A stretch of DNA of 64,000 nt from Smittia aterrima. Its lineage: Eukaryota > Arthropoda > Insecta > Diptera > Chironomidae. The stretch lies in the NCBI GenBank assembly GCA_033063855.1, contig CP093831.1, positions 26,412,001 through 26,476,000 of the forward strand. Reading direction: 5' to 3'. Made by a program: the position numbers and the translations under genes. Positions 45,653 to 57,100 of this stretch are shown piece by piece. Numbering within the stretch: position 1 is the first letter of the stretch; each line of letters opens with the position of its first letter. The notes beneath the pieces were generated by a model. The model had not been told where the DNA came from. It saw only the letters and a list, made by a program, of their open reading frames with translations, and made no database searches.

Positions 45653-47353
45653 TTAAAAGCACCTCCACTCTGTCAATAATGAACAAGAATAACAATAGCA
45701 ATAGTGACAATTAAAGCAATTGTGACATCTAAATTTCCCATATTCGTTACCCAAACTAATCATCTTTCTCTGTCTTATTATTAAACTGAGTCGGAATTCA
45801 TCTCTTTTGACTTCCCGCAAAATTTCATCTTTCTCAGAACTCGACTTGAAAGCATCTTCAAGGACTTCGACAGTTTTGAGGTCCTTGCAGTTGGACAGGA
45901 ACAAATTAAAGATTTCCTTCGAAGCGACAAATCCATATCCAAGCTTAACGTGTTTCAGATGTGGCCAGCCTTCCGTGATAACTTTGACATTCTTGACATT
46001 TAAAAAAATGTCTTTTTGAAACATTAGAATTTCGAAATCTTCGATGTTTGGCATTGCTTTGACAACTTTCCTCCAATATTTTTGTTTGTTGTGATTTAGC
46101 GCAGTGATTGAGAGTTTTTTCAACCATCGAATGTTCACCATCGCCAATCCTTCGTCGAAAGTTTGGCCAGTAATTCTTGAGACACGAAGATTCTTGAGCT
46201 TAGAGGGATTGCCGGCGATGAACATCACTAGCTCCCTCAAAAAGTAGGGTTTGCATATATCCAGAGTTTCAAGATTTGGAAGTTTCTTGAAGAGTTCTTC
46301 GATTGATCCCAAGTAATCGTTTATGATTAGTTTTTGAATTGACGTGTTTTCCGAAAAATCGGAGAAGAAATCTTCTTGAAGATAGCGATTGAAACAAACT
46401 CTCAATGTTTTCAGCTTGTGAAACTCGTTGAAAATCATCTCATAGACTGATGTTGGGAAATCACGTTGAAGATAAATTTCCTCCAAAGAATTCACAAACT
46501 TCTTCATGAAGAGCAAGAAGTTTTCCTCTGAGCCGAAGGTATCAGTGTTTAATCCCATTGAAAGCTTCTTAAGAGGAAACTGAACCGCTTTAAGTTTCTC
46601 CAAAAAAAAGCCTTTCTCGAAAGAATCGTTGCTAAGATAAATTGAAAGTTCTTCGAGTTTTTTCTGATCTGCCAAAAATGAAATTAATCCAGAAGATTCG
46701 TGAATTTTTGAAGATTGTACGTATAAACTTGTTAACTGCGCTCTCTCAGGAAATTTCACGATCTGAAAAAGAAAATCAATGAAGAATTGGTCAATATTTG
46801 TTTCAACTAATTCGGCTTACTTTAAGGTCTATTCCATCCAGCAATAACACCTTTAACTGATTGAGATGAGTGAGATCGAGATCAAATGACGATACTTTCG
46901 AAATTTTTAACGTTTCAAGTTTTGTCAAGGAAGCAATTTGTTTGCTGAAATTTTCCTCGTCTTCTTTCATAACATTACAACAATTAATCTCAAGATTTCT
47001 CAGGTATGATCCATTTGTAAGCGCCATCAGTAGCAGGTAATCTAACTTCTCATGTCCTTCATATATTTTGACCGATTGATAGTTGCGCGCAAACTTATTT
47101 GGATACATCTGAATATTTTCAGGAGAACTATAAACAGAAAGACTAATCTTCTTCATGATTGCTGCGTCCTGTCCGATAATTCCATTCCATCTGAAAAAAT
47201 TAGTAAAATCAAGAAAGACCTTAAAGATCTTAAAATTTACCTTTTGCAAACAAGCGATAATTCCAACAGAGATTTAAAATTTATGTTTTCAAAAACTTGC
47301 AACAAGATCTTTTCCGGCAGATCATTCAACTGAGTTTGTGGTTCTTGACTCAT
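45653..47353 (-). CDS. F-box/LRR protein, copy E
   Basis: Exons 47241-47353, 46821-47190 and 45653-46762, minus strand, 530 aa, the longest copy. The F-box reads DLPEKILLQVFEN (Lys where the others have Glu). The LRR exon has small insertions (SFEKGFFLEKLK; EGLAMVNIRWLK). The C-terminus keeps the Cys/His-rich tail shared with copy A (CHNCFNCHYCYCYSC) because this unit never received the 1.36-kb insertion. Confidence 0.85.
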
Positions 47354-47796
47354 TTCTTAGTTTCACATTAACTTGAGCTTAGATTTATTAAATTATTGAA
47401 GGAACAAAACTGCACGTCTGACAACCGTGAAATCAAATAAACATGTGAATTCTTTTCGTGCGGCTAATCTTTTTGCAAACTCTTGCAACAAGAAGAAGAG
47501 AAGTCTTTTTACTTTTTCTATAATTGTATTTTAGTACAAAACTGACCAATACCGTGAAACCGTTATTGCCAAATGAGGAGACATCGAAACGTTTATTGTG
47601 AAATTGTTTTAGTTGTAGCTAAAGTTTTCTTAGTGAATTAGAAAAATGAATTATGGTCTCATCGAAGGAAGATAATGGACGTTTACCAGGAAATTGAAAT
47701 TTAAAACAAATTTCTACAGAAATTGATAAGACTTTTAAAGAGTTTGTTTCGCAAATTTCCAAGTCACAATAAAAAGTTTGTTCGTGAAACTTTATC

Positions 47797-48172
47797 ATGA
47801 GCACAAGTTAGACTCTAACTGTTAGAGCAAAAAAGATTCTGATAACGACATTTTTCGATGATGACGGCGACGAATTCGGTGGAATTCCCTGGCCACTGAT
47901 AAATATTGACCTCGATTTAATAAACAAAAAAGCAACGAACGTTCACAATCATTTGCCTCACATAATCTCATTTCGCACAGCATCCGATTTCAAATCAATA
48001 TTTCAATCCAAATCTCTTGATCGATCATCAAGCAGGAATCGCACTAGATCAACGTCAATGCAACCTCCAAAGTTCTCCGCCGATGGCTGACATCAAATTA
48101 TCTTTTAAAGGAAACACGAGATCATCGTCTTCTGATGACAATCATGTTCAATGTAAAATGGAAAATATTTAG
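47797..48172 (+). pseudogene. Asn/Ser-rich ORF family, copy 5 (decayed)
   Basis: A 15-bp direct repeat-like change after the ATG creates a TAG (ACAAGTTAGACTC). About 75 bases from the middle (HMSNKPQEV... to the start of SHFAQ) are deleted. The KMENI end is preserved. It converges on the frameshifted NACHT gene. Confidence 0.8.
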
Positions 48173-48396
48173 TTTAGTTAGTCCAATCGAACAAGGAAAA
48201 GAAAAATAACAAGGAAAAGAAAAATGTTTAAATTTATTTAAAAAAAACTTTATTTTTTAACAATTTAATAAATTTATTTTTATTAGAATTTAATATTCTA
48301 TAAAACATAAATTTATTTTGTTTTCATGATACAATCTTCTTCTAATGATTCGGTCTAAATTTAAATTTGCTTCTTCTCAAGAATTGTCAAATTTTC

Positions 48397-51300
48397 TTAA
48401 AGAAAATCCTCACATATATTAATGTTTTTTATTTTGTTCATTAGTTGTTCGTAGAGAGTATGTCCTTGCTCATTTGTGGACATTAAAATTGATTCCTGAG
48501 TTGACAAATCGAAAATTTCTTGAATAAAGCTCAAAAGAATTTCCACGTTTTCTACATTCCTAGGGCCAAATCTGATAAAACCAGACAAAACTTTTTTAAT
48601 TTTTTCTTTTGTCAGTATGATTTTCATTTTGTCTTCTCCCAATATTTCCATGAACAAATCTTTGATCGCGAGGAATGTTTCAGAATCTGGATTGCTCGTG
48701 GCATATTCAAATAAATTCTTTCCTTGTTTGTCATCTTCAATCAAAAACATTTCTTTTTCTTCGTCGGATAGACTTTCAGTAAAAAACCTCCAAAAATAAA
48801 TAAAATCTTGTTTCTTGCAACGCCAAGCTTTCAACATTAGCAGTGTTTTTCCATCTCTACCTGGTTTGTTCATAAGAGTTTTTAAATCATTTTCGCCAAG
48901 AACTCGTCCAAGCAAATTCTGCAATTTCCGAAAATCTTCAATACTCGACTTGCGTTTGCTAACTTCATAATAAATTGTATCTCTTTCGATTGCCGGTGAC
49001 TTCAAGAAATTTTGAAAATATTCTAAACCGAGCGCGACTTCTTTAATTTTTTCAAGTTCTTTTCGCAATGCTGAGATGTCTTCATCTTCAAGGAATTGAA
49101 ATATTTGTGATTCGATCTCTGAATAAAGTTCAATATCAGAAAATTGATCGAAAGGCGATGAATCACAATTGTTGTTCTTAAAAGCTAACGAAATAACGCT
49201 TTCGTTATTTTTATTTTTCTTAGTTAAGTAACTCCGCAACCATTTCTTATCAAATACAAATATGAATGGGATCTTCTCAAGTGCCGTCAAATGTTCTTCA
49301 ATAAATGGCTCAAATATCTTGTCCAAATCTTGTCTACGCTTAAGTCTCTCATATAAAATCTTTCCATTCTCATCTGTTTTCATTAAAATCGTTTTCTGGG
49401 TCGAAATATCAAAAATTTCTTGAATGAAAATCCAAAGAGCTTTCACCGTCTTGACATTGCCGTTACCCAATCTGAGAGGAACAAACAAAATACTTTCTCC
49501 AGATTTTCTTTCCCTCGTCAGCATGACTTTCATTTTGTCTTTTCCGAATGTTTCCAAGTACAAATCTTTGATCGCGAGGAATGTTTCAGGATCAAAATTC
49601 CAAGTGGCCAAATCGAATGAGTTATCCCCATCTTTGTTTTCTTCAATCAAAAACTTTTCTTTTTCTTCATCTGTTAGATCTTCAGTTAGAAGTTCCCAGA
49701 ACGAAATAAAAACTTCTTTCTTGTGTCTCTTTGCTTTCCACATTAACGGAGTCGTCCCATCACTATCTGGTTTCTTAAGAAGAGTTTTGAAATCAGTTTC
49801 GCCAAGAATTCTTCGAAGCAAGTTCCTCAAATTCTCGAAATCTTCAGTCGAAAAGTGTTTGACATGACAAGCAAAGAAATAAATTGTTCCTCCTCTACAA
49901 ATCCACGAGTTCAATAAAAATTGTAAATATTCTAAACCGAACTTTTCACCGAATTTTTCAGATTCTTCTCGCAATCCTTCGATGTCTCTTTCTTCAAGAA
50001 GTTCAGCTAATTTTTCCTCTGTTTTTATGTAAAATTCAGTATCGGGAAAGTTTTCATATGGCGATGGGAATTGTTCATTTTTAAGGTAGAAATCGACAAC
50101 GTCATGTTTCTTATTATTAAAAGCAAATGAAGCGACAGTCTCTCCATTTTTACTTTTTTCAGTAAAATATTTCTGAAATTCCTCTGTTTCTAGTGATTCA
50201 CGAGCCAACTCCGTGAACTTTGTATTGAAGTCGAGTGATCCACATCCCGCTGCCCGCATAAAAATATTTCTTCTATCCTCATCTTTGTACATCCAAAGTC
50301 GCTTCAGTTCTTGCTGGTTCGCACAACGAGTAATGACAATAATCAAGTTTAATAATCCTCGCTCGACAAAGGAGTTAAAATATCTTGGCAGCATATCATG
50401 AGTGAAAATATCGGAAAATGTTGAAATTAAAATTTCTTTTTCGATTTCTTCAATGTTTGTTGTCAGGCTTTCAAAAGCTCCATCAATAAATGATTTCACT
50501 GTGTTATAAAACTCGAAGGTAATGTCTGCAAAAATATAATGGAGTGGCGTAAATGGGTGAGCGAAAACTTGTCGAACTATTCCGTAAATTGCTTCCAATT
50601 GTTCTTTGTTATTTGGAAAGTTTTTTTTTCTTTCTTTCAAAACTTTTAAGTCGAAGAGGTTTTTAAAAACGAAATCTGCGAAAAAAAATTCAGCAACCGT
50701 TCGATGGATGAACTGAAGCTTTCCTGAGCTATCGGATTTCATTATTGCGATTCTTGTGATTTGTTCTTCAGGCGGAGATTGAAGGTCATTGAAGCACAAA
50801 TCAACAATTTTTCTGGCTGCATCATCATCTTCATAATCGTAAATTTCTTTGAGAGCTTCTTTTTGATAAAACGGAATAATATTTAGCCCAGATGTTAAAC
50901 ATTTCATTGCTTCCCGTTTAGCATCATGTCCTTTGTCCATCGATTCCATTATCGAAATTTTTACGAAGTTCTCGTAGACAGAGAAAATGTTTGGCTGCGT
51001 GTCTTGAGCCAATCGATCGTCACTAAAAACCTTAGCAATCATTCGTAACATCAACAGATTATTCAAGTGCCCATAGTTCCGAGTTAAATTTAAACAGAAA
51101 TCTCTTGCTTGATCAATTTTCTTCTCTAAGTCTTGTTCTTCAATTCCATTTTTCTCAAAGCTTTTTTTCAAAAAACTCTTCACAATCTCCCAATGTCAAA
51201 GGTCTCAAAGTGTAAGCTTCAACATCGAGCGCTCTACAAAGTTCCTTTTTAAGGTGAGGCCGCGTCGATGTGATTAAAATGTTTTCCGAATGTCTTTTAA

Positions 51301-53580
51301 TTGATTTGATCAACATTGTGACAAACTCCTTGTAGCTCGGGCTGATTTCATCGAAGCCATCTAAGAGCAAGACAACTCGATCATCTCTAAACAAACGCTC
51401 AAAAACTTTTTCATCAAAATCTTTGAGTTTTAAAATTTTCTTAGAGAAAAAGTTTGCGATTTCTTCTGGAGAATTAAAAAAGGTTTTAAAATCTTTATCC
51501 TTTTCATAGAATTCAGAAAATTCCTTCAAATCGACAAAAGTGACCCAGAAGTTTTCAAAATTTTCTTGAAAATTCATGGCCAACATCTTAAGCTCAGTTG
51601 TCTTTCCCATTCCAGGATCATCGCTCAACAAAATTATTTTGGAAGTCTCTGCGATGTTCAATAGTTCACTTGGTTCTATTACTTCAAATTCGTTGTACAG
51701 AAATTCTCTAAAAACATGAATGTCAATCTCACGAAATTTTAATTCATTGCCGATCTTAAGATTATGGTCCAAAAGTTCTTTCAACGGAACAATATCGAGA
51801 GCATCAGAATGACAATCGACAATTTCATCCAAAGTAATCTCTTTGCCTTGAAAGTTTATCATCCTTTTAATTAGATTTTCTTTTGAGTGATCCACCAGCT
51901 CATTCCAAGAATGGGAAACTTCTAGGAAAGTCTCAGCTTCAATCAAGGACTCGTCGTAATTATGAACGAAAATTATTCCTTTAGTGATTTTATCCCTTTT
52001 AATGTCTTCAGCGATTTTCAAAATTTCTTTTTTTGTTTCTCTATCACAGTCGATGACGATTCTTGGCTTCATGCAAGACAAATGTGCATCAAGAATAAGT
52101 TCTCGCGTGGGTTCATATTTCAAGTGATTAAGAGCAAGAAATAGAAAATTGCAATTCGACTTGCTCGAAGTTTCTTGAAAAATCCAATTTATTGTCACTT
52201 CAGGGCAATTCGATGAAATCTCGAGAAACTTCTCTGAATCCAAAATAAACTTGAAATTTCTGGGTTTGAGAAAAATATTTGATTCTCTTAAACGTTGAGG
52301 TTCCTTTGACTTTAATATCCGAACTGCTGACATCAAATCAAATTCTTTTTCAAGATCAGGCAAAGTTTTCTTTTCGAAATAGTCGAAAAGCTTTTTAAAA
52401 GTTTTTTTCAGAAAAATAATCTTATCGTGGTCTTCTTGATACAATGCCAGGAGATGAGGAACTCGCACAATAATTTCATTATGTCTGAATTGTTCAGGGT
52501 AAGAAAACACAATGTCAATGTATTTCTCAATTCCTGATTTGCCCCGACAATCTTCGACAACGCTCTCAAAATCTTGATTACCTTTCAAATCTCCATTGCG
52601 ATAAGGTTTGTAATCGTTGTTGTAAATGTGGAAGATCGCGACGTGACAAAGCTCGTGAGCTAAAAGTCCTAAAACCTCAGAATGATTCGCTTTACCATCA
52701 TTAGAATTTACTGCAGTCAGTTTTTGTTTCTTATGAGTGCCTTCAATTGTGTGAAATGAGTCATCTGAACCATGCTTTTCACTTCGATATAAACATCTCC
52801 CAGCTCAGCGTACGCAATCCCGTTTACAACATTACCGGGAACTCTTGCTGTTGGATCTGCGTGATCAATCGAGTCACTGTTAAAGTCGAAAATGACGTTC
52901 AACTTTCTAATATTCGCGACTACTTTTAAGATTGCTCGAATCTCTGGAACTTCATTTAATTCTTCGTAAGCTCCCGCAATCACCTTTAGATAATCCCTTC
53001 GATTAGTTGTTGCTGGACTTCCTTCAAAGTAAATTCTCGTTCTGGTGATCAAAGTTATCAAATGTTCCTCGTTCGGGTTCTTGATAAAATTTCTTTTGTG
53101 GATCTCACGAAGTTCGCATTTTAAAGCATTGTCACACCTTTTAATGATCATGTTAATATTTCTTCCACCTTCTGATATTAATCTTGCGAGTTCCATCGCC
53201 GCCGCTGATTTCCCTTCTTCATAGTTATTCGGCAGTATGTAGCAATTCCGATCAAGAAAATTGTCGATCAGTGAAATCAAATCATTTGGATTTTGAGTAA
53301 ACAGTTCGTGAATCAAACAAAGTTCGTCTTTTAAAAGCTCTTTCAATCCATCAACAATTTCATTGAAGTTTTCATTCGAGTCCAAAATCCAACCTCTCGA
53401 TATTAAAGCTTCATAAACTGCGAGTTGCTTTGATTTGAGGGCAACTGCTGCTGCTGATTCACCTTTTACATTATTGAACGGTACACTTTCTTTGTTATCA
53501 TCGATGAAGTCACCAACGGCCTTGACATCTCCATTTCGAATGTTTGTGAATAAACTAATTTGATCTTCCTCTGCCAACAT
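48397..53580 (-). pseudogene. Ankyrin-zincin-NACHT protein, frameshifted paralogue
   Basis: Full-length paralogue of the gene at 54198-58487, in three frames: from ATG 53578-53580 to about 52790 (ankyrin-like start), to about 51175 (HELCH motif at 52643-52657; P-loop SDDPGMGKTT; Walker B VVLLLDGFDE), then to 48397 (winged-helix-like HRTVAEFF and C-terminal repeats). The first break lies just after GDVYIE, beside a ~30-codon stretch absent from the paralogue. The second lies in a TTTTTTGAAAAAAAG homopolymer run. The long frames on either side are otherwise open, so the breaks are either recent or assembly errors in homopolymers. If the reads correct both, this is a second functional gene. Confidence 0.85.
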
Positions 53581-54197
53581 AATCAAACACTTCACGATTA
53601 AAACCTCAGTTGTAACTAAAAACAAACTTCAATTTAAATACAATCTAGTTAAAAAATTCAAGTAAATTACCAAAAAAATCAAAATAAATTTTCTTGAGAA
53701 ACAATTTCGGTTTATGGCGCGAACGCGGTTTCACGCCCTCTACTTTTATTTATGGAAAACGGAACATCAAAAGCTTTAAATGGAAACAAATGGGAAGTGG
53801 TTTTTAGGAGTTCTCTACGCTCAGTTCACAACGGCAACACAAAAAAGTTGACACTAACATTTCTCTCAAATAGGTGTTGACTCAGATTTCTTCTTCTTGT
53901 CCTAGGTTCAGATCACATAGCAACTATCACACCAACTGTCATCAACAATCACAGCAAAAATATTTTTTGATTTAACATTCTATTCTATTTTTTTTTTTTT
54001 TATTGAAGTTTCTATTTTATATGTATAAATTCGATAACAATAAAGACATTTTTAATATTAACTTATAGAACGTAAAACTTTTTCTACGTAAAACTTAAAT
54101 CTATTTTATTTTCGATAGAATTTTATATTTTCACAGCAGTATTTTATTTTGTGTAACTTTACACTCTTTGATACAGTTTTCTTCTAATCGTTCAGTT
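53581..54197. other. Intergenic region between the two NACHT genes
   Basis: 617 bp holding the promoter of the frameshifted gene (minus strand) and the 3' end of the intact one, including a minus-strand AATAAA at 54143-54148. Apart from the conserved block at 53716-53758 I see only AT-rich sequence. Confidence 0.6.
53716..53758. promoter_or_regulatory. Conserved upstream block of NACHT genes, copy 1
   Basis: GGCGCGAACGCGGTTTCACG followed by CCCTCTACTTTTATTTATGGAAA lies about 135-180 bp upstream of the ATG. It recurs almost base for base about 200-245 bp upstream of the paralogue (58690-58732), although neighbouring sequence has diverged. It is the only GC-rich stretch in an AT-rich interval, which suggests a binding site or core promoter. 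Confidence 0.45.
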
Positions 54198-57100
54198 TTA
54201 TTCCATTTTTGAATTGAGTTTCTCAACGGTTGTCAAATTTTGTTTAATAAATGGCTCAAATATTTTAATTTTCTTGTTAAAGTCTTTTCTTTTCACAATT
54301 TCTTCGTAGAAAGGGTTTCCAATGTTGTCAGTCTTCATTAAAATTGTTTTCTGAGTCGATACATCGAAAATTTCTTGTATAAACTTCCAAAGAGCTTTTA
54401 CCGTTTCAAATGTTTCTTCATCATAAATGTGAGAACTATGCAAAATACTTTCTCCGTTCTTTCTGTCCCTTATCAGCATGATCCTCATTTTCTTTACGCC
54501 AAATATTTTCAAGTATAAATCTTTGACCACGAGAAATGTTTCATGATCTCGATTAAGTGTTGCCAAATCGAATGAATTTCTTTCATATTCTTCTTCATTT
54601 AAAATCTTTTCTATTTCTTCATCTGTTAGACCTTCAGTTAGAAGGCTCCAGAAAGAAACAAAAACTTCTTTCTTGCTGTGATTTGCCTTCCACATTAACG
54701 GAGTCAATCCATACCTGTTTGGTTTCTTGAGAAGAATTTTGAAATCTTTTTCGCTAAGAATTCCTCGAAGTAATTTCCACATTTCCTTAAAGTCTTCAAT
54801 AGACGATAAGCAATAGCACTGGCAAGTAAATAAATAAATTGTTGCACCAATTCCTGTCCATGAGTTCACAAAATATTTTAAATTTTCAAGACCGAACCTT
54901 TCATTGACTTTTTCAAGTTCTTCTTGCAATCCTTCGACGTTTCTTTCTCTAATTACTTCGTCTATTTTTTTCACTGTCTTTAAGTAAAATTCAGTATCGG
55001 GAAAACTTTCATATGGCGACGGAAAAAGTTCCTTTTTTACGTAAAATTCAAAGACGTCACGTCTCTTATTATTGTAAGCTAATGAAACGACAGTTTCTCC
55101 ATTTTCACTTTTCTCTGTAAAAAATTTCAGAAAATTCTTCTCGTCGAGAACTTCATGAGCCAACTCATTTAACTTTTTATTGAAGTAGAGTGATCCACTT
55201 CCCGCTGCCCACATGAAAACATTAGTTTCATTGATGCCTTTGTGCATCCAGAGCCGTTTTTGCTCTTGCTGGCTCGCACAACGAGTAATGACAGTAACTA
55301 AGTTTAATAAATTGTGAGAGACAAGAGATTCAAAAAGCGATGGTAGCTCACGTTTGAAAATGCCGAAAATTTTTGAAAATAAATTTTTTTTTTCGATGAT
55401 TTCTTTTTGAATGATCAAGCTTTCAAAAGCTCCGTCAATAAATATTCGCACTAGGAAGAAGTAAACAAACCTTATGACAGATGAGGAATCGAAAACTTCT
55501 CGAACTATTTCGAAAATAGCTTCCAATCGTTCTTCTTGCATTGGAGTATTTTCCTTGCTTTCTTTTAAAGCTTTTAAATCAAAAACGTTCTTGAAAATGA
55601 AATCAGCGACGAAAAACTCAGCAAAAGTTCGATGGATAAACTGAAACTTTCCTGAGCAATCAGATTTCATTAAAGCGATTCTAGTGATTTGTTCATCAGG
55701 CGGAGATTGAACTTCACTAAACCACAAATCAAAACATTTTTTGAATTTTATTTCAGCAACTCTTTTAAAATCATGTTTAGTTTCAAAAAGAAGTAATTCA
55801 CTTTCATAATTATATCCACAATTATCAATATCGGAAAGAACTATAAAAGCTTCTTTTTGATAAAACCGAATAATGTTGAACTCAGATGTTAAGCAATTCG
55901 CTGCTTCTTGTCTTGCGTCGTGTCCTTTCTTCATTGATTCCATAATCATAATGTTTGTGAAGTTCTCGAAGATCGAGAAAATGTTTGGCTGCGTGGATTT
56001 AGCGAACTTGTCGTCGGAGAAAACTTTTGCAATCATTCTTAAGATCAAAGGATTTTTTATGGGTCTTGAAGAACTTTGATTTAATCTTTTAAAGAAATCT
56101 ATCGCTTGATCAAAATTTTTCTCCATAGCTTCTCCTGCGATTTCATTATTCTCAAAGCCTAACTTTAGAATTTCTTCACAATTTTTCATCGATAATGGCA
56201 GGAAAGTGAAAGCTTCAACGTTGAGCTCTCTACAAAGTTCTTCTTTTAAGTGAGGTCGCGTTGATGTAATCAAAATGTTCGTCGAATGTTTTCTGATTGA
56301 TTTGATCAACATTGTGACAAACTTCTTGAAGCTTGGACTGATCTCATCGAAGCCATCCAAGAGCAAGACAACTCGATCATCGCAAAATAAATGTTTAAAG
56401 ACTTTTTCCTCGAATTCGTTGAGATTGAAAATTTTCTCTGCGAAAAAGTTTGCGATTTCTTGTGAAGAATTAAATTCAGTTTGGAAATTTTCATCTTTTT
56501 CGTAGAAATCTGAATATTCTTTCAAATCGACGAAAGATACCCAGAAACTTTTCAATTTCTTTTTAAATTCCATGGCTAAGGACTTGAGCTCAGTTGTCTT
56601 TCCCATTCCAGGATCATCGCTTAATAAAATGCATTTTGTGTTCTCCGCAATTTTCAAGATCTGACTTATCTCAATTATTTCAGATTTGTCGTTAAGAAAT
56701 TTTCTTTGAACGTGAATGTCAATCTCCGGAAATTTTAATTCGTTGCCGATCTTGAGATAATTGTCCAAAAGTTCTTTCAACGGAACCAAATCGATTGCAT
56801 CGTCACGACAATCGACAACTTCTCCCAAGAGAATTTTTTCACCTTGAAAGTTTATCATTCGTTTGATTAGATTTTCTTTTGATTGATCCGTCAATTCATT
56901 CCATTCATGATTTTCAGTTAAAAGAGTTGCATCTTTGATTAAAAATTCTTTGTGATTATGAATGAAAATTATTCTCTCAGAGATTTTATCTTTCTTCAAA
57001 TCGTCAGCAATTTTTGTGATTTCTTTTTCTATTTCGTTATCACAATTGATGACAATTGTCGGCTTCATGCAGGACGAATGGGCATCCAGCAAAAGTTCAT

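Noticed and set aside
24112..47333. Plus-strand ORFs of 60-93 aa over the F-box/LRR genes
   Set aside because: Shadows of the minus-strand coding exons.
52717..52790. An intron (GTGAAAAG...CTGCAG) restoring the frame of the broken NACHT gene
   Set aside because: Joining those sites leads straight into TAA, and the intact paralogue has no intron; the +1 frame across the segment is open, so a simple indel is more likely.
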